Assembly (NCBI GenBank): GCA_900542875.1
Contig: UQPH01000009.1
Span: 1-41,950 of the forward strand
DNA: 41,950 nucleotides
Direction of reading: 5' to 3'
Source: an uncultured Eubacterium sp.
GTDB lineage: Bacteria; Bacillota; Clostridia; Oscillospirales; Acutalibacteraceae
Shown: in pieces, positions 24,520-32,892 of the stretch
How the letters are laid out: every line of letters begins with the position of its first letter
Numbering within the stretch: the first letter of the stretch is position 1
Notes under the pieces: model-generated
The model's database searches: none
What the model saw: only the letters and a program-made list of their open reading frames with translations
What the model was told of the DNA's origin: nothing
Position numbers and translations under genes: made by a program

Positions 24520-25854
24520 TCAAAATTCCTCAACCTCTATATTAAGCATTTTTGCAAGTGCTTTAAGTTCTTTTGAAATATCAGCCATGGCAATTACAAA
24601 GTGCTGCTCCCAACCGGAGGCAACGGATTTTTCTATAACTTCTCTGACATTGCTTTCAGTCTGAATAACAATAGTAGTTCCGGTAAATTGCTTAAATCTG
24701 TCCATAGACTCGCCCTTGGCGATAAAAAATCTAAAACTGCCGTCAGGCTTTCTGCCGATTCTAAAAACAGTCGCATGACGTGCGGCACGACAACCAAAGT
24801 CCATAACCGGTCCTACGCCCGAAAAGCAATGAAGACCTGCCTGTGCCTTTGTATCCTCTCTTGCAAGAGAGGTGGGAGCCATACCGCAGTGCCAATATGT
24901 AACGGAATTATACTCTTCATCCATGGTAACGGGGTCGCCGAAGAAAGCAGGAATTTTAGATAGATAAGAGCAAATGAAAACAGACAGTGCTCCGTAGGTA
25001 TCAGCCTCGCACGCCGCAGGAATGCCCAAATCGTTAAGAATAGAAAGCACGGCGCAAACGGGTGTTCCGTATTTTTTTACAAAATCGGGACAACAGCCCG
25101 AAGCAACCGCTCCTATATCATGCTCGTTACAATAATCAAAATATGCCTTAAACAGTTTTCCTGCATCAAAGAGATTTTCTCTTTCTGTATTAAACACATT
25201 CGGCACCATATTTCTTGCATCAAAAATGAAATCCCTGATTGCGTCCTCGTCATAGGTACGAGCCTTTTCCATCAATTCCATAGTTTCGACGTTAAAGAGT
25301 TTTACGCCGAAAGTACGCATCATTTCATTTTCATACGCATTGCAAAATCCCATGCCCTCTGCCGCACTTCCGACCTGCAAAAGATTAAGCCGTGACAAAG
25401 ATTTTTTAAGTTTTGCCGCCAAGACAACGGCTTTAATTTCGTCAACGGTTTCATCGGCAAAGGTTGAGCCGACAACATAGTTATAAGGCTTTCCGAGATT
25501 AAGCATTGCGTTAGCTTGAGAATAAGCACCGGAGAGTGAATTCAGTCTGATACCGAGTCCGTCAACAACAGGCTCCGGAATGGACCACAGCAAAACAGGG
25601 CAATTAATCTTCCTGAGTATCTCGGTAATATAAGACGCATCTGCATAAGTAACGGTCTGCACTATGACAAAATCCGGAGCTTTGCCCTGCAAAAATGCGT
25701 CTATATCCTCCTTAGAGAGTAAAATGCCGTCGGGAATAAGAATATTTTTATCAATCTTTTTCATAACCTGAACAGAATCGTCCAGTTTCATTTGAGCCTG
25801 CTCAAGATTATACATTTGCTTTCCGACAGGCAAATACAGAATTTCAAAAGCCAT
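24520..25854 (-). CDS. L-fucose/L-arabinose isomerase family protein
   Basis: 444 residues. The fold matches the fucose/arabinose isomerase superfamily. An N-terminal domain includes DFVIVQTVTYADASYI and a middle domain has RLNLLQVGSAAEGM. Metal-site-like residues appear in MVPNVFNTERENL, AACEADTYGALSVFI (Glu and Asp) and VTYWHCGMAPTSLA (His). These divergent members are often annotated only as fucose isomerase-like; aldose-ketose isomerisation is likely but the sugar is unknown. It sits 26 bases before the GPH symporter in the same operon, which supports a sugar catabolism role. The ribosome site is GAGGAGA. Confidence 0.82.
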   Translation of the reverse strand: MAFEILYLPVGKQMYNLEQAQMKLDDSVQVMKKIDKNILIPDGILLSKEDIDAFLQGKAPDFVIVQTVTYADASYITEILRKINCPVLLWSIPEPVVDGLGIRLNSLSGAYSQANAMLNLGKPYNYVVGSTFADETVDEIKAVVLAAKLKKSLSRLNLLQVGSAAEGMGFCNAYENEMMRTFGVKLFNVETMELMEKARTYDEDAIRDFIFDARNMVPNVFNTERENLFDAGKLFKAYFDYCNEHDIGAVASGCCPDFVKKYGTPVCAVLSILNDLGIPAACEADTYGALSVFICSYLSKIPAFFGDPVTMDEEYNSVTYWHCGMAPTSLAREDTKAQAGLHCFSGVGPVMDFGCRAARHATVFRIGRKPDGSFRFFIAKGESMDRFKQFTGTTIVIQTESNVREVIEKSVASGWEQHFVIAMADISKELKALAKMLNIEVEEF

Positions 25855-25909
25855 TTATTTCTCCTCTCAAAAGGGACGAAGAGTCACCCCTCAACACAAA
25901 AAGCATTAA

Positions 25910-27322
25910 TTACTGCTTTAACTCCTTTGTTTCACTGATTGCTCTGAACAGCGAATATTGGTTATCGTACGGCAAGTCACAGGAATAGTGCCAAATCATA
26001 AGTCCGCCCAGACCTGCATCTATTGCAAAAGCGGTTTTATCGCTTACCATTTGATACGAGTTGACATACTGCGGTGCAGTCATAGGATTGCCCTCATGGT
26101 CAAAATCGTTAAATAAATAAAGATTTGTGTACTTATCATTTACATTGTACTGATTATAATTGCCCCAATATGCTTTTTTGTCGGTAGGACGGGAATAAAA
26201 CGGAAGTCCCAAATCTATCTGCTCAGGCTTAAATCCGCCCTTAATAGCCTTTCTGACACCATTTACCGTAGTTGAGAATATAGCGTGATAATTATGAGTG
26301 GTAAACATATCGTAAAGCATAACCTCCACTCTGTCAATTATCTCGATTACATCATCATCAAATCTCAAATCCCATGGTGCTATTGCAAGAGAAATGATTT
26401 TATCGGGCATTGCTTTATCAAGCTTACGCAGGAAATTATTAAACGCTTTCCACTCAGCATTGCTGTTGGGAAATTCATAGTCCATATCGTAACCGTCAAA
26501 GCCGTATTTATCAACAAAATTCACAACGCTTGAAACAAGGTTATCGACATTTTCATCGCTCATCATTGATTTAATATCAAGATTATCGTCACCGTAAGGC
26601 ATTGCAATATCACAAATAAGATTTATTTTTTTGTCGCCCACATTCTTTTTCAAAATGTCAAGTTTGTCGGAATAGTATTTTTCGTCAACCTCATTGCCCT
26701 GACCGTCAACAAAGATAATATTACCCTTTGAATCAAACTTAGCCGTACCGAAAGCGATAAGGTCTGTTACAGCTTCAAGCATACTGAAATCGGTCTGCTC
26801 GCTCACTCCTTCCATTACAATATAGGAATTAACTCTGAGCGATTTGGCGTTATCCTTTTTGATGTTATATGCAGCGAATGAATTAACATTATATCTGCCG
26901 CTTGAGCAGTTTACGAATATTCTCAAATATCTGTAATTAACATCACCTAGGTAGCAAGTATGTCCGCCCTCTATACAGTCGCTTTGATAAAGAAACTTAT
27001 AATTTGCGTCCTGCTCATTTGAACCGTAAATTTCATAAAGAGTTACGGTTTTTGTACTTTCACCGAGAACAACTGTGTTATATTCAACCTCTTTGCCCAT
27101 ATCGACTGTAACATACTTAACTTCTTCCTCTTTTCCTTTAAGAGAAAAACTGCCCTTAGTCTTTCCCTCCTGAGTGATAAAGGAAGCGGATGACGCCACA
27201 TTTTCATACTGAGAATATGTATCGTCCATTATGCTCTTGCCCACATTTGAGCAAGAACAAAGGGTTACGCCGAGTATGGCTACGGTTAATGCAAGTGCTA
27301 TAAATCTTTGTAATTTTTTCAT
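25910..27322 (-). CDS. GH18-family glycosidase lipoprotein
   Basis: 470 residues, exported and lipid-anchored (signal peptide 1-23, lipobox LCSC, Cys24). Residues about 45-155 look like a discoidin-type beta-sandwich: EVKYVTVDMGKEVEYNTVVL, then YRYLRIFVNCSSGRYNV. The C-terminal part is a GH18 barrel with the catalytic motif D-G-Y-D-M-D-Y-E at 276-283 (DGxDxDxE; Glu283 is the acid). Other barrel strands are ISLAIAPWDL and VEVMLYDMFT, with GGLMIWHYSCD near the end. GH18 covers chitinases and endo-beta-N-acetylglucosaminidases, so host or microbial glycans with GlcNAc are likely targets. It follows the ABC exporter genes after 15 bases. Confidence 0.9.
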   Translation of the reverse strand: MKKLQRFIALALTVAILGVTLCSCSNVGKSIMDDTYSQYENVASSASFITQEGKTKGSFSLKGKEEEVKYVTVDMGKEVEYNTVVLGESTKTVTLYEIYGSNEQDANYKFLYQSDCIEGGHTCYLGDVNYRYLRIFVNCSSGRYNVNSFAAYNIKKDNAKSLRVNSYIVMEGVSEQTDFSMLEAVTDLIAFGTAKFDSKGNIIFVDGQGNEVDEKYYSDKLDILKKNVGDKKINLICDIAMPYGDDNLDIKSMMSDENVDNLVSSVVNFVDKYGFDGYDMDYEFPNSNAEWKAFNNFLRKLDKAMPDKIISLAIAPWDLRFDDDVIEIIDRVEVMLYDMFTTHNYHAIFSTTVNGVRKAIKGGFKPEQIDLGLPFYSRPTDKKAYWGNYNQYNVNDKYTNLYLFNDFDHEGNPMTAPQYVNSYQMVSDKTAFAIDAGLGGLMIWHYSCDLPYDNQYSLFRAISETKELKQ

Positions 27323-27337
27323 AAGTCTGCCTTTCTG

Positions 27338-29089
27338 TCATTTAATTGACGGGAATTGAGAATTGTAAAGATTTGTATAAAATCCGTTAAGTGCCAAAAG
27401 TTTCTTATGCGTTCCCTGCTCTACTATACTTCCGTTATTCATAACAAGGATAACATCGGCTTCTTTAATGGTAGCGAGACGGTGAGCAACTATAAATGTC
27501 GTTCTGCCCTGCATAAGAGCGGCAAATGCTTTTTGGATTCTTATTTCCGTTCTGGTATCAATGGAGGAAGTCGCCTCATCGAGAATGAGCATAGGCGGCT
27601 TACAAAGCATAAGCCTTGTAATACAGAGAAGTTGCTTTTGTCCCTGAGAGAGTGAACCGCCGTCCTCACCGATTAAGGTATCGTAACCCTCCGGCAATCT
27701 CTTAATGAACGAGTGGGAGTGTGCCTTTTTAGCCGCCTCGATAACCTCGTCATCGGTGGCATCTGGTGCGCCCATTTTGATATTATCTCTTATAGTTCCC
27801 GATTTGAGCCAGGTGTCCTGAAGCACCATACCGAAATTTTGTCTGAGTGATTTTCGTGTAACATTGTCATAGTCATTATCATCTATAATAATGTTACCGC
27901 TGTTCACATCATAAAAACGCATCAAAAGATTAATCAGCGTTGTTTTTCCGCAACCCGTAGGTCCTACTATTGCAACTCTTTGTCCGGGTTTAACGCTTAA
28001 ATTGAAGTTATCAATAAGTTTTTTATTTTCAACATAAGAGAAGCATACATTTTTCAGTTCGAGTTTTCCGTCAACCGTTTTCAGTTCAACGGCGTTTTCT
28101 TTATCCGGCGGAACTTCTTTTTCCTCAAGAAGTTCAAACAACCTGCCTGCACAGGCAAAGGCATTTTGAAGTTCGGTTACAACTCCGCTGATTTCGTTAA
28201 ACGGCTTTGTATATTGACTTGCGTAAGAAAGAAATGCCGCAAGCACACCGACAGTAATAGCCTGCTGTTGTGTTTTTACAGCCAAAAAAGCACCAAACAG
28301 AGCAACTGCCGCATAAACTATCGAATTAACAAAGCGTGTAGCCGGATTGGTTATGGAAGAAAAAAACACAGCCTTAAGAGAATATTCCTTTAACCTTGCG
28401 TTAATTTCGTCAAAGGTCTTTAGATTTTCGTCATAGTGAGAATATGCATCAACGGTTTTTGCATTACCTATCATCTCGTCGATGAATGCCGTCTGCTCGC
28501 CTCTTGTTTCGGACTGAAGTGTGAACATCTTATGTGTTTTTTTTGCAACGAACGAAGCAATTACAAAAGAAAGCGGAGTGACAATAACCACAACAACAGT
28601 AATCCAAAAATTAATTGAAAGCATAAAGATAAGAGTGCCGATAATTGTGATAATGCCTGTAAAAAACTGAGTAAAGCCCATCAAAAGTCCGTCGGCGAAC
28701 TGGTCAACATCGGCGATAACTCGTGAAACGACCTCTCCGCTCGGGTGAGAATCTATATATGATACGGGAAGTTTTTCAATCTTTGAAAATGCTTTATCAC
28801 GCATATCCTTAACAACGCCGAAGGTTATCTTATTATTAAGCACATTCATTATCCACTGTGAGAGTGCAACAACGCCGACAATAACGCAGACCTCAACAAG
28901 TATCGGAACCATACCGTCAAAATCAACATTGCCCTTATCTGCAATAAAGTCAATAACATTACCCAAAAGAACGGGAACATAAAGAGTGCCCGCCACACTG
29001 ACAGCGGCAAGCAGCAGCGAAAAAGCAAGATGAATTTTATATCTTCCGACATAGGAAAAAACTCGGTTTAATATCTGCTTATTATTCAT
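27338..29089 (-). CDS. ABC exporter half-transporter, catalytically canonical subunit
   Basis: 583 residues: six membrane helices (N-terminal 310 residues) fused to an ABC ATPase. Walker A GPTGCGKTT, Walker B MLILDEATSSID with the catalytic Glu, and H-loop FIVAHRLATI are intact. The signature reads LSQGQ instead of LSGGQ. Paired with the preceding gene it forms a heterodimer of the type seen in TM287/288, in which one ATP site is degenerate. Start ATG 29089 overlaps the stop of the upstream gene (ATGAATAA). Substrates of such exporters are drugs, lipids or peptides; none is indicated here. Confidence 0.92.
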   Translation of the reverse strand: MNNKQILNRVFSYVGRYKIHLAFSLLLAAVSVAGTLYVPVLLGNVIDFIADKGNVDFDGMVPILVEVCVIVGVVALSQWIMNVLNNKITFGVVKDMRDKAFSKIEKLPVSYIDSHPSGEVVSRVIADVDQFADGLLMGFTQFFTGIITIIGTLIFMLSINFWITVVVVIVTPLSFVIASFVAKKTHKMFTLQSETRGEQTAFIDEMIGNAKTVDAYSHYDENLKTFDEINARLKEYSLKAVFFSSITNPATRFVNSIVYAAVALFGAFLAVKTQQQAITVGVLAAFLSYASQYTKPFNEISGVVTELQNAFACAGRLFELLEEKEVPPDKENAVELKTVDGKLELKNVCFSYVENKKLIDNFNLSVKPGQRVAIVGPTGCGKTTLINLLMRFYDVNSGNIIIDDNDYDNVTRKSLRQNFGMVLQDTWLKSGTIRDNIKMGAPDATDDEVIEAAKKAHSHSFIKRLPEGYDTLIGEDGGSLSQGQKQLLCITRLMLCKPPMLILDEATSSIDTRTEIRIQKAFAALMQGRTTFIVAHRLATIKEADVILVMNNGSIVEQGTHKKLLALNGFYTNLYNSQFPSIK

Positions 29090-30809
29090 TTACAGCCACC
29101 TCCTCATCGCTAAACTGAGAGAGATAGATTTCTCTGTAAACCTCGCAAGACTTCAAAAGTTCCTTGTTTGTACCGATTCCGACAGTGTGTCCGTCGTCGA
29201 GGACAACAATTCTGTCTGCCGAGAGAATAGAGGAGCTACGCTCTGATACGATGAAAAGAGTCGGTTTGTAATCAAGAGAAAGTATAGCCTCTCTGAGTGC
29301 TTTTTCGGTAGCGAAATCAAGAGCCGAGGCACTGTCGTCAAGTACAATGATTTCAGGCTTTGAGACAATGGCTCTGGCAATGGAAAGCCTTTGTTTTTGA
29401 CCTCCGGAAAGGTTTGCACCGTTTTGCTCTATTACTGTATCAAGACCGTTTTTTTCATATATATTATCATAAATTTGGGCGACTTTAAGTGCCTCGTTAA
29501 TTTCATCATCTGTGGCGTCCGCCTTACCCCAGCGAATATTATCCCTTACAGTACCCGAGAAGAGCACAGCCTTTTGCATAACAAAGCCGATTTTGCTTCT
29601 GAGCTCAGTTTTATCATAGGATTTTACATTCTTACCAAATACTGTTACCCTACCCTTTGTGGAGTCGTAATAATGCGGAATTAAGTCAACAAGGCTTGAT
29701 TTGCCGCTGCCCGTTGAGCCGATAATTCCGATAACCTCTCCCCTATCGGCATAAAAGGAAATATCCGTAAGACTTTCTTCGTCGCTCTGATTATATTTAA
29801 GCGAAACATTATCAAATGCAACAGCGTGATTATCATAACAGGTATCGTCATCAACAAATTGCAGTGTGTTATCAACATCAAGTACAGACGAAATTCTTGT
29901 GCAAGAGGCAAAGCCTTTTGTAATTGTTACGATAAGCGATGCGAATTTGACAAGTTCCACCAAAATTTGGCTCATATAATTATAAAGAGCAACAACCTCG
30001 CCCTGATTCAAAACGCCCTCGTTTACCTTAACGGCGCCGTTATAAATAAGAAACACTATACCCAAATTGATAATCACATATGTGATGGGATTCATCAATG
30101 CGGAAATTCTGCCAACGCTCCTTTGAAAATGAGCGAGCAGAGAATTTTTCTCATTAAATCTGTTATAACTTTGCTCTTCTTCGGTAAAGGCTCTGATAAC
30201 TCTGGCGCCCGTAAGGCTTTCTCTCGTCATAAGAGTTACATCATCAAGAGTGTTTTGCACATTACGGTACATAGGAACGGTAACTTTCATTATAACAGTT
30301 ACCACAACGCTCAAAAGAACAATTACCAAAAGAAAGATAAGACTGATTTTAGCGTTAATAAAAAGTGCCATAACAAACGCTCCGGCTACTATAAACGGAG
30401 AACGCAAAAAGAGTCTGAGTACCATATTAACCGTGCTTTGTGCTTGGTTTACATCATTCGTCATACGGGTGATGAGAGTAGATGTACCGAGACGGTCAAA
30501 TTCATTAAACGAAAAGGTCTGAATTTTATCAAAAAGAGCGTGTCTTACATTGGTAGCAAATCCCGTTGCCGCCTTTGCGGCAAAATACTGAGCGGTAATT
30601 GACGCAATCATACCGACAACAGCAAGCACCACAAGGATTGCGGCTCTGCTCAAAACGAATTTAAGATTATTTTGGCGTATGCCGTCATTGATAATAGATG
30701 CGACAACGAGCGGTACTATCAACTCAAACATAGCCTCAAGCATCTTAAACAGCGGAGCGAGAAACGACTCAAGTTTATACTCGCTCAAAAAAGGCAATAA
30801 TTTTTTCAT
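29082..30809 (-). CDS. ABC exporter half-transporter, degenerate-site subunit
   Basis: 575 residues with six N-terminal membrane helices and a C-terminal ABC domain: Walker A GSTGSGKSS, canonical signature LSGGQ. Its own catalytic residues are altered: Walker B ends LDDSASALD (Asp in place of Glu) and the H-loop reads FIVSERSSSI (Glu in place of His). With the partner's LSQGQ this fits an asymmetric heterodimeric exporter. ATG 30809 (MKKLLPFLSEY) is preferred over the upstream TTG frame start because GGAGA lies about eight bases before it and the family begins there. It is the first gene of a five-gene operon driven by TTGACA-16-TATAAT. Confidence 0.92.
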   Translation of the reverse strand: MKKLLPFLSEYKLESFLAPLFKMLEAMFELIVPLVVASIINDGIRQNNLKFVLSRAAILVVLAVVGMIASITAQYFAAKAATGFATNVRHALFDKIQTFSFNEFDRLGTSTLITRMTNDVNQAQSTVNMVLRLFLRSPFIVAGAFVMALFINAKISLIFLLVIVLLSVVVTVIMKVTVPMYRNVQNTLDDVTLMTRESLTGARVIRAFTEEEQSYNRFNEKNSLLAHFQRSVGRISALMNPITYVIINLGIVFLIYNGAVKVNEGVLNQGEVVALYNYMSQILVELVKFASLIVTITKGFASCTRISSVLDVDNTLQFVDDDTCYDNHAVAFDNVSLKYNQSDEESLTDISFYADRGEVIGIIGSTGSGKSSLVDLIPHYYDSTKGRVTVFGKNVKSYDKTELRSKIGFVMQKAVLFSGTVRDNIRWGKADATDDEINEALKVAQIYDNIYEKNGLDTVIEQNGANLSGGQKQRLSIARAIVSKPEIIVLDDSASALDFATEKALREAILSLDYKPTLFIVSERSSSILSADRIVVLDDGHTVGIGTNKELLKSCEVYREIYLSQFSDEEVAVNE

Positions 30810-30871
30810 TATATATTTTCTCCAAATAAGCAAATAAGTACATATAAAAATAGTAGACAAAATATATATTT

Positions 30872-30899
30872 ATTATAACAATTAGTTAAAATATGTCAA
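30872..30899 (-). promoter_or_regulatory. Promoter of the ABC exporter/GH18/isomerase/symporter operon
   Basis: Minus strand perfect TTGACA (complement of 30894-30899), 16-base spacer, perfect TATAAT (complement of 30872-30877). It gives a leader of about 55 bases and is divergent from the oxidoreductase promoter a few bases away. Confidence 0.8.
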
Positions 30900-30906
30900 A
30901 TAAAAC

Positions 30907-30934
30907 TTGAAATTAACAAGCAAAGTGTTATAAT
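30907..30934 (+). promoter_or_regulatory. Promoter of the Gfo/Idh oxidoreductase gene
   Basis: TTGAAA at 30907-30912, 16-base spacer, TATAAT at 30929-30934; the ATG is at 30967 with AAAGGCGG before it. The two divergent -35 boxes are eight bases apart, so a single bound regulator could affect both. Confidence 0.75.
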
Positions 30935-30966
30935 TTATACATACTAAAAAAAGGCGGTATAATACG

Positions 30967-32277
30967 ATGGAAAACAGACCGATTACGGCGATAATAGTAG
31001 GTGCGGGTCACCGCTCATTCGTTTACAGCGAACTTGCAAAGACCAACCCCGAAATGCTTAAGATAGTAGGCGTTGCAGACCCTAACCCGATAAGAAGAAA
31101 AAAGGCGATGGATTACTTCGGATTCAAAGAGGATATGTGCTTTGAAAATGCCGAGGAACTTGCAAAAAAAGGAAAACTTGCAGATACCGTAATCAACGGA
31201 ACAATGGACGAACAACACCTTGAAACCGCAGTTCCGCTTCTGGACGCAGGATATGATATGCTGCTGGAAAAGCCTTTTGCTCCGAATGAGGAGGAAATGC
31301 GCCAGATAGTAAATTGTGCAAAAAAGAACAATTCAAAGGTAATGATTTGTCATGTACTCAGATACACCCCGTTTTATTATGCCATTAAAGAAAGAATCGT
31401 AAACGGAGAAATCGGTGATATAATCAACATACAGACCACCGAGCACGTATCATATCATCATCTTTCTACATCATACATAAGAGGAAAATGGGCAAACAGC
31501 GACAAGTGCCACACATCAATGCTTCTTGCAAAATGCTGCCACGACCTGGACATTATCATGTGGATGATGAGCGAGACAAAACCAAAGCAGATAAGTTCAT
31601 TCGGCGGAAAATTCCAATTTAAGCCGGAAAACGCACCGAAAGAGGCAGGCACAATTTGTATGAAAGACTGTCCCTTGGTTGACACCTGCGTTTACAGCAC
31701 AAAGAGACTTTACATAGACCATCCGGACAGATGGGCATTTTATGTATGGGACGCACTGGAAGGCAAAAAGAATATTTCCATTGAGGACAAAATCGCACTT
31801 ATGAAAAGTGACAGCCCATATGCACGGTGCATATATAAATGCGACAACAATGTAGTTGACCACCAGTCGGTTTTAATTAACTTTGAAAGCGGCGCAACAG
31901 GCACGCACAACATGGTGGGCGGTTCCGCAGAACCGAGGAGAGAAATTCACATTATAGGAACAAAGGGTGAAATTTTCGGCAACTTTGAAGAAAGCAAGTT
32001 TACTGTACTTAAAATCGACCCGTCACCCGATGCACATAATGAAGAATGCGATGTCGAAGAGGTTGACCTCAGAGTAACGGGAGATATGGTAGGCGCTTAC
32101 GGCGGACACGGCGGCGGAGACGAAAGACTCGCCGCAGACTTCGTAAAATTCATCAGAGGCGAAAAGCCGAGCCTTGCCTGCACTTCTATTTTTGACAGCG
32201 TTGCGGGTCATCTCAGCGTATATTTAGCAGACAAGAGCAGAGAAAACGGCGGAATGCCTATGGATGTAAAACTGTAA
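30967..32277 (+). CDS. Gfo/Idh/MocA-family oxidoreductase
   Basis: 436 residues. The N-terminal Rossmann fold has AIIVGAGHRS (9-17) and the acidic residue in GVADPN. The family motif EKP is at 101-103 (LLEKPFAP), and the C-terminal domain carries CCHDLDIIMWM with the conserved active-site His192. Unusual for the family is a cysteine group between about 228 and 245 (C231, C235 and C241 in TICMKDCPLVDTC), suggestive of a metal or Fe-S site seen in some subgroups. It would oxidise or reduce a sugar or cyclitol with NAD(P). The divergent position next to the GH18/isomerase operon hints at shared sugar metabolism. Confidence 0.88.
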   Translation: MENRPITAIIVGAGHRSFVYSELAKTNPEMLKIVGVADPNPIRRKKAMDYFGFKEDMCFENAEELAKKGKLADTVINGTMDEQHLETAVPLLDAGYDMLLEKPFAPNEEEMRQIVNCAKKNNSKVMICHVLRYTPFYYAIKERIVNGEIGDIINIQTTEHVSYHHLSTSYIRGKWANSDKCHTSMLLAKCCHDLDIIMWMMSETKPKQISSFGGKFQFKPENAPKEAGTICMKDCPLVDTCVYSTKRLYIDHPDRWAFYVWDALEGKKNISIEDKIALMKSDSPYARCIYKCDNNVVDHQSVLINFESGATGTHNMVGGSAEPRREIHIIGTKGEIFGNFEESKFTVLKIDPSPDAHNEECDVEEVDLRVTGDMVGAYGGHGGGDERLAADFVKFIRGEKPSLACTSIFDSVAGHLSVYLADKSRENGGMPMDVKL

Positions 32278-32287
32278 GGGGCGGATT

Positions 32288-32554
32288 ATGAAAATCAAAT
32301 CGGGATTTATAACCAGAAAAATCGGCGACAAAATAGTTGCCGTAGCAGTCGGCGAACGCATTAAAAGTTTTAACGGAATGATTACGATTAACGAGACGGG
32401 AGAATTTATATGGAAATGCCTGGAAAAGGAAACCGATACTGATTCCATAGTCGAGAAGATTAAAAAGCATTATGATGTAGATGAAAATTTTGCAAGAGAG
32501 GCAACGATTAAATTTATTGACGAACTAAGAAAAAATAATCTACTTGACGAATGA
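32288..32554 (+). CDS. PqqD-like protein (peptide recognition domain), unaccompanied
   Basis: 88 residues, the size and pattern of PqqD-family RiPP recognition elements: an N-terminal beta hairpin with a conserved small turn, ITINETGEFIWKCLEKETDTD with the N-x-T/V-G-x-x-I/L-W motif, then a helical second half (IVEKIKKHYDVDENFAREA) and DELRKNNLL at the end. In PQQ and other RiPP pathways this domain presents a precursor peptide to a radical SAM enzyme. No radical SAM, precursor peptide or transporter is next to it. It lies ten bases after the oxidoreductase gene with AAGGGGCGG as ribosome site, so the two are co-transcribed. Its end contains the -35 of the tRNA promoter. Confidence 0.83.
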   Translation: MKIKSGFITRKIGDKIVAVAVGERIKSFNGMITINETGEFIWKCLEKETDTDSIVEKIKKHYDVDENFAREATIKFIDELRKNNLLDE

Positions 32555-32572
32555 TAAAAAATAGAGTACAAT
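32544..32572 (+). promoter_or_regulatory. Promoter of tRNA-Leu
   Basis: TTGACG at 32544-32549 (inside the last codons of the PqqD-like gene), 17-base spacer, TACAAT at 32567-32572. The tRNA begins 42 bases after the -10, so a short 5' leader must be removed. Confidence 0.6.
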
Positions 32573-32604
32573 AGGCAGGCAAGCAAAAAGCAGGCTTGCC
32601 TATT
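32570..32604 (+). other. Hairpin in the tRNA 5' leader
   Basis: AATAGGCA (32570-32577) can pair with TGCCTATT (32597-32604), or alternatively GGCAAGC with GCTTGCC inside it. No T run follows. It could end part of the PqqD-like transcript or act in tRNA leader processing. Confidence 0.4.
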
Positions 32605-32613
32605 AATCTATAT

Positions 32614-32700
32614 GCAGAAGTGGCGGAATCGGCAGACGCGCTAGATTCAGGTTCTAGTGAATGCAAATTCATGAGGGTTCAAGTCCCTTCTTCTGCACCA
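32614..32700 (+). tRNA. tRNA-Leu (anticodon CAG)
   Basis: 87 bases including an encoded CCA. Acceptor arms GCAGAAG and CTTCTGC pair fully. The anticodon stem CTAGA/TCTAG encloses TTCAGGT, giving anticodon CAG. A long variable arm (TGAATGCAAATTCA) identifies a class II tRNA, and the T arm contains GGTTCAAGTCC. It has its own promoter and is followed at once by a strong terminator. Its 3' end is partly duplicated downstream, which suggests past use as an integration site. Confidence 0.97.
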
Positions 32701-32703
32701 AAA

Positions 32704-32740
32704 GAGAGCAATAACCTTTAGGTTGTTGCTCTCTTTTTAT
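32704..32740 (+). terminator. Terminator of tRNA-Leu
   Basis: AGAGAGCAATAACC (32704-32717) pairs with GGTTGTTGCTCTCT (32722-32735) with one G-T pair, four-base loop, then TTTT. Confidence 0.85.
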
Positions 32741-32743
32741 GTA

Positions 32744-32762
32744 TAGGACTTGAGCCCTCAAT
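32744..32762. repeat. Inverted partial copy of the tRNA-Leu T-arm
   Basis: TATAGGACTTGAGCCCTCAA here is, apart from one base, the reverse complement of the T-arm region of the tRNA just upstream (TGAGGGTTCAAGTCC, about 32671-32685). It sits directly after the tRNA terminator. There is no full tRNA on the minus strand here. Confidence 0.65.
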
Positions 32763-32772
32763 TTATCGGGGT

Positions 32773-32801
32773 CCCCGAAAAGTCGGAGATTTTTTGGGGA
32801 G
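32773..32801. other. Strong hairpin in the post-tRNA region
   Basis: TCCCCGAAAA (32773-32782) can pair over ten positions with 32792-32801 (TTTTTGGGGA, one G-T pair) around a nine-base loop. It is followed by AGAGGAG and a second nested hairpin (CCATTGC/GCAATGG, inside GTGATT/AATCAC, about 32819-32857). No known RNA family is recognised. Confidence 0.5.
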
Positions 32802-32868
32802 AGGAGTAACATACAAAGTGATTGTTGTGCCATTGCTTGCAATGGTATTTAATCACGGAGAATGTTCC

Positions 32869-32892
32869 GACGAAAGTCCCTTTTCTGCACCA
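32869..32892 (+). repeat. Partial direct copy of the tRNA-Leu 3' end (att-like)
   Basis: AAGTCCCTTTTCTGCACCA (from 32874) repeats the tRNA 3' end AAGTCCCTTCTTCTGCACCA (32681-32700) with one base deleted, 192 bases further on, including the CCA and the following A run. This is the pattern left at the far end of elements that integrate into tRNA 3' ends, or of a local duplication. Confidence 0.65.

Noticed and set aside
29826..30602. A 258-codon open frame on the plus strand opposite the ABC exporter
   Set aside because: It is antisense to a well-supported conserved gene, rich in Asn, Lys and Cys runs without domain features, and has no plausible ribosome site.
32744..32762. A second tRNA on the minus strand
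   Set aside because: Only a T-arm-like piece is present; acceptor, D and anticodon arms are missing.
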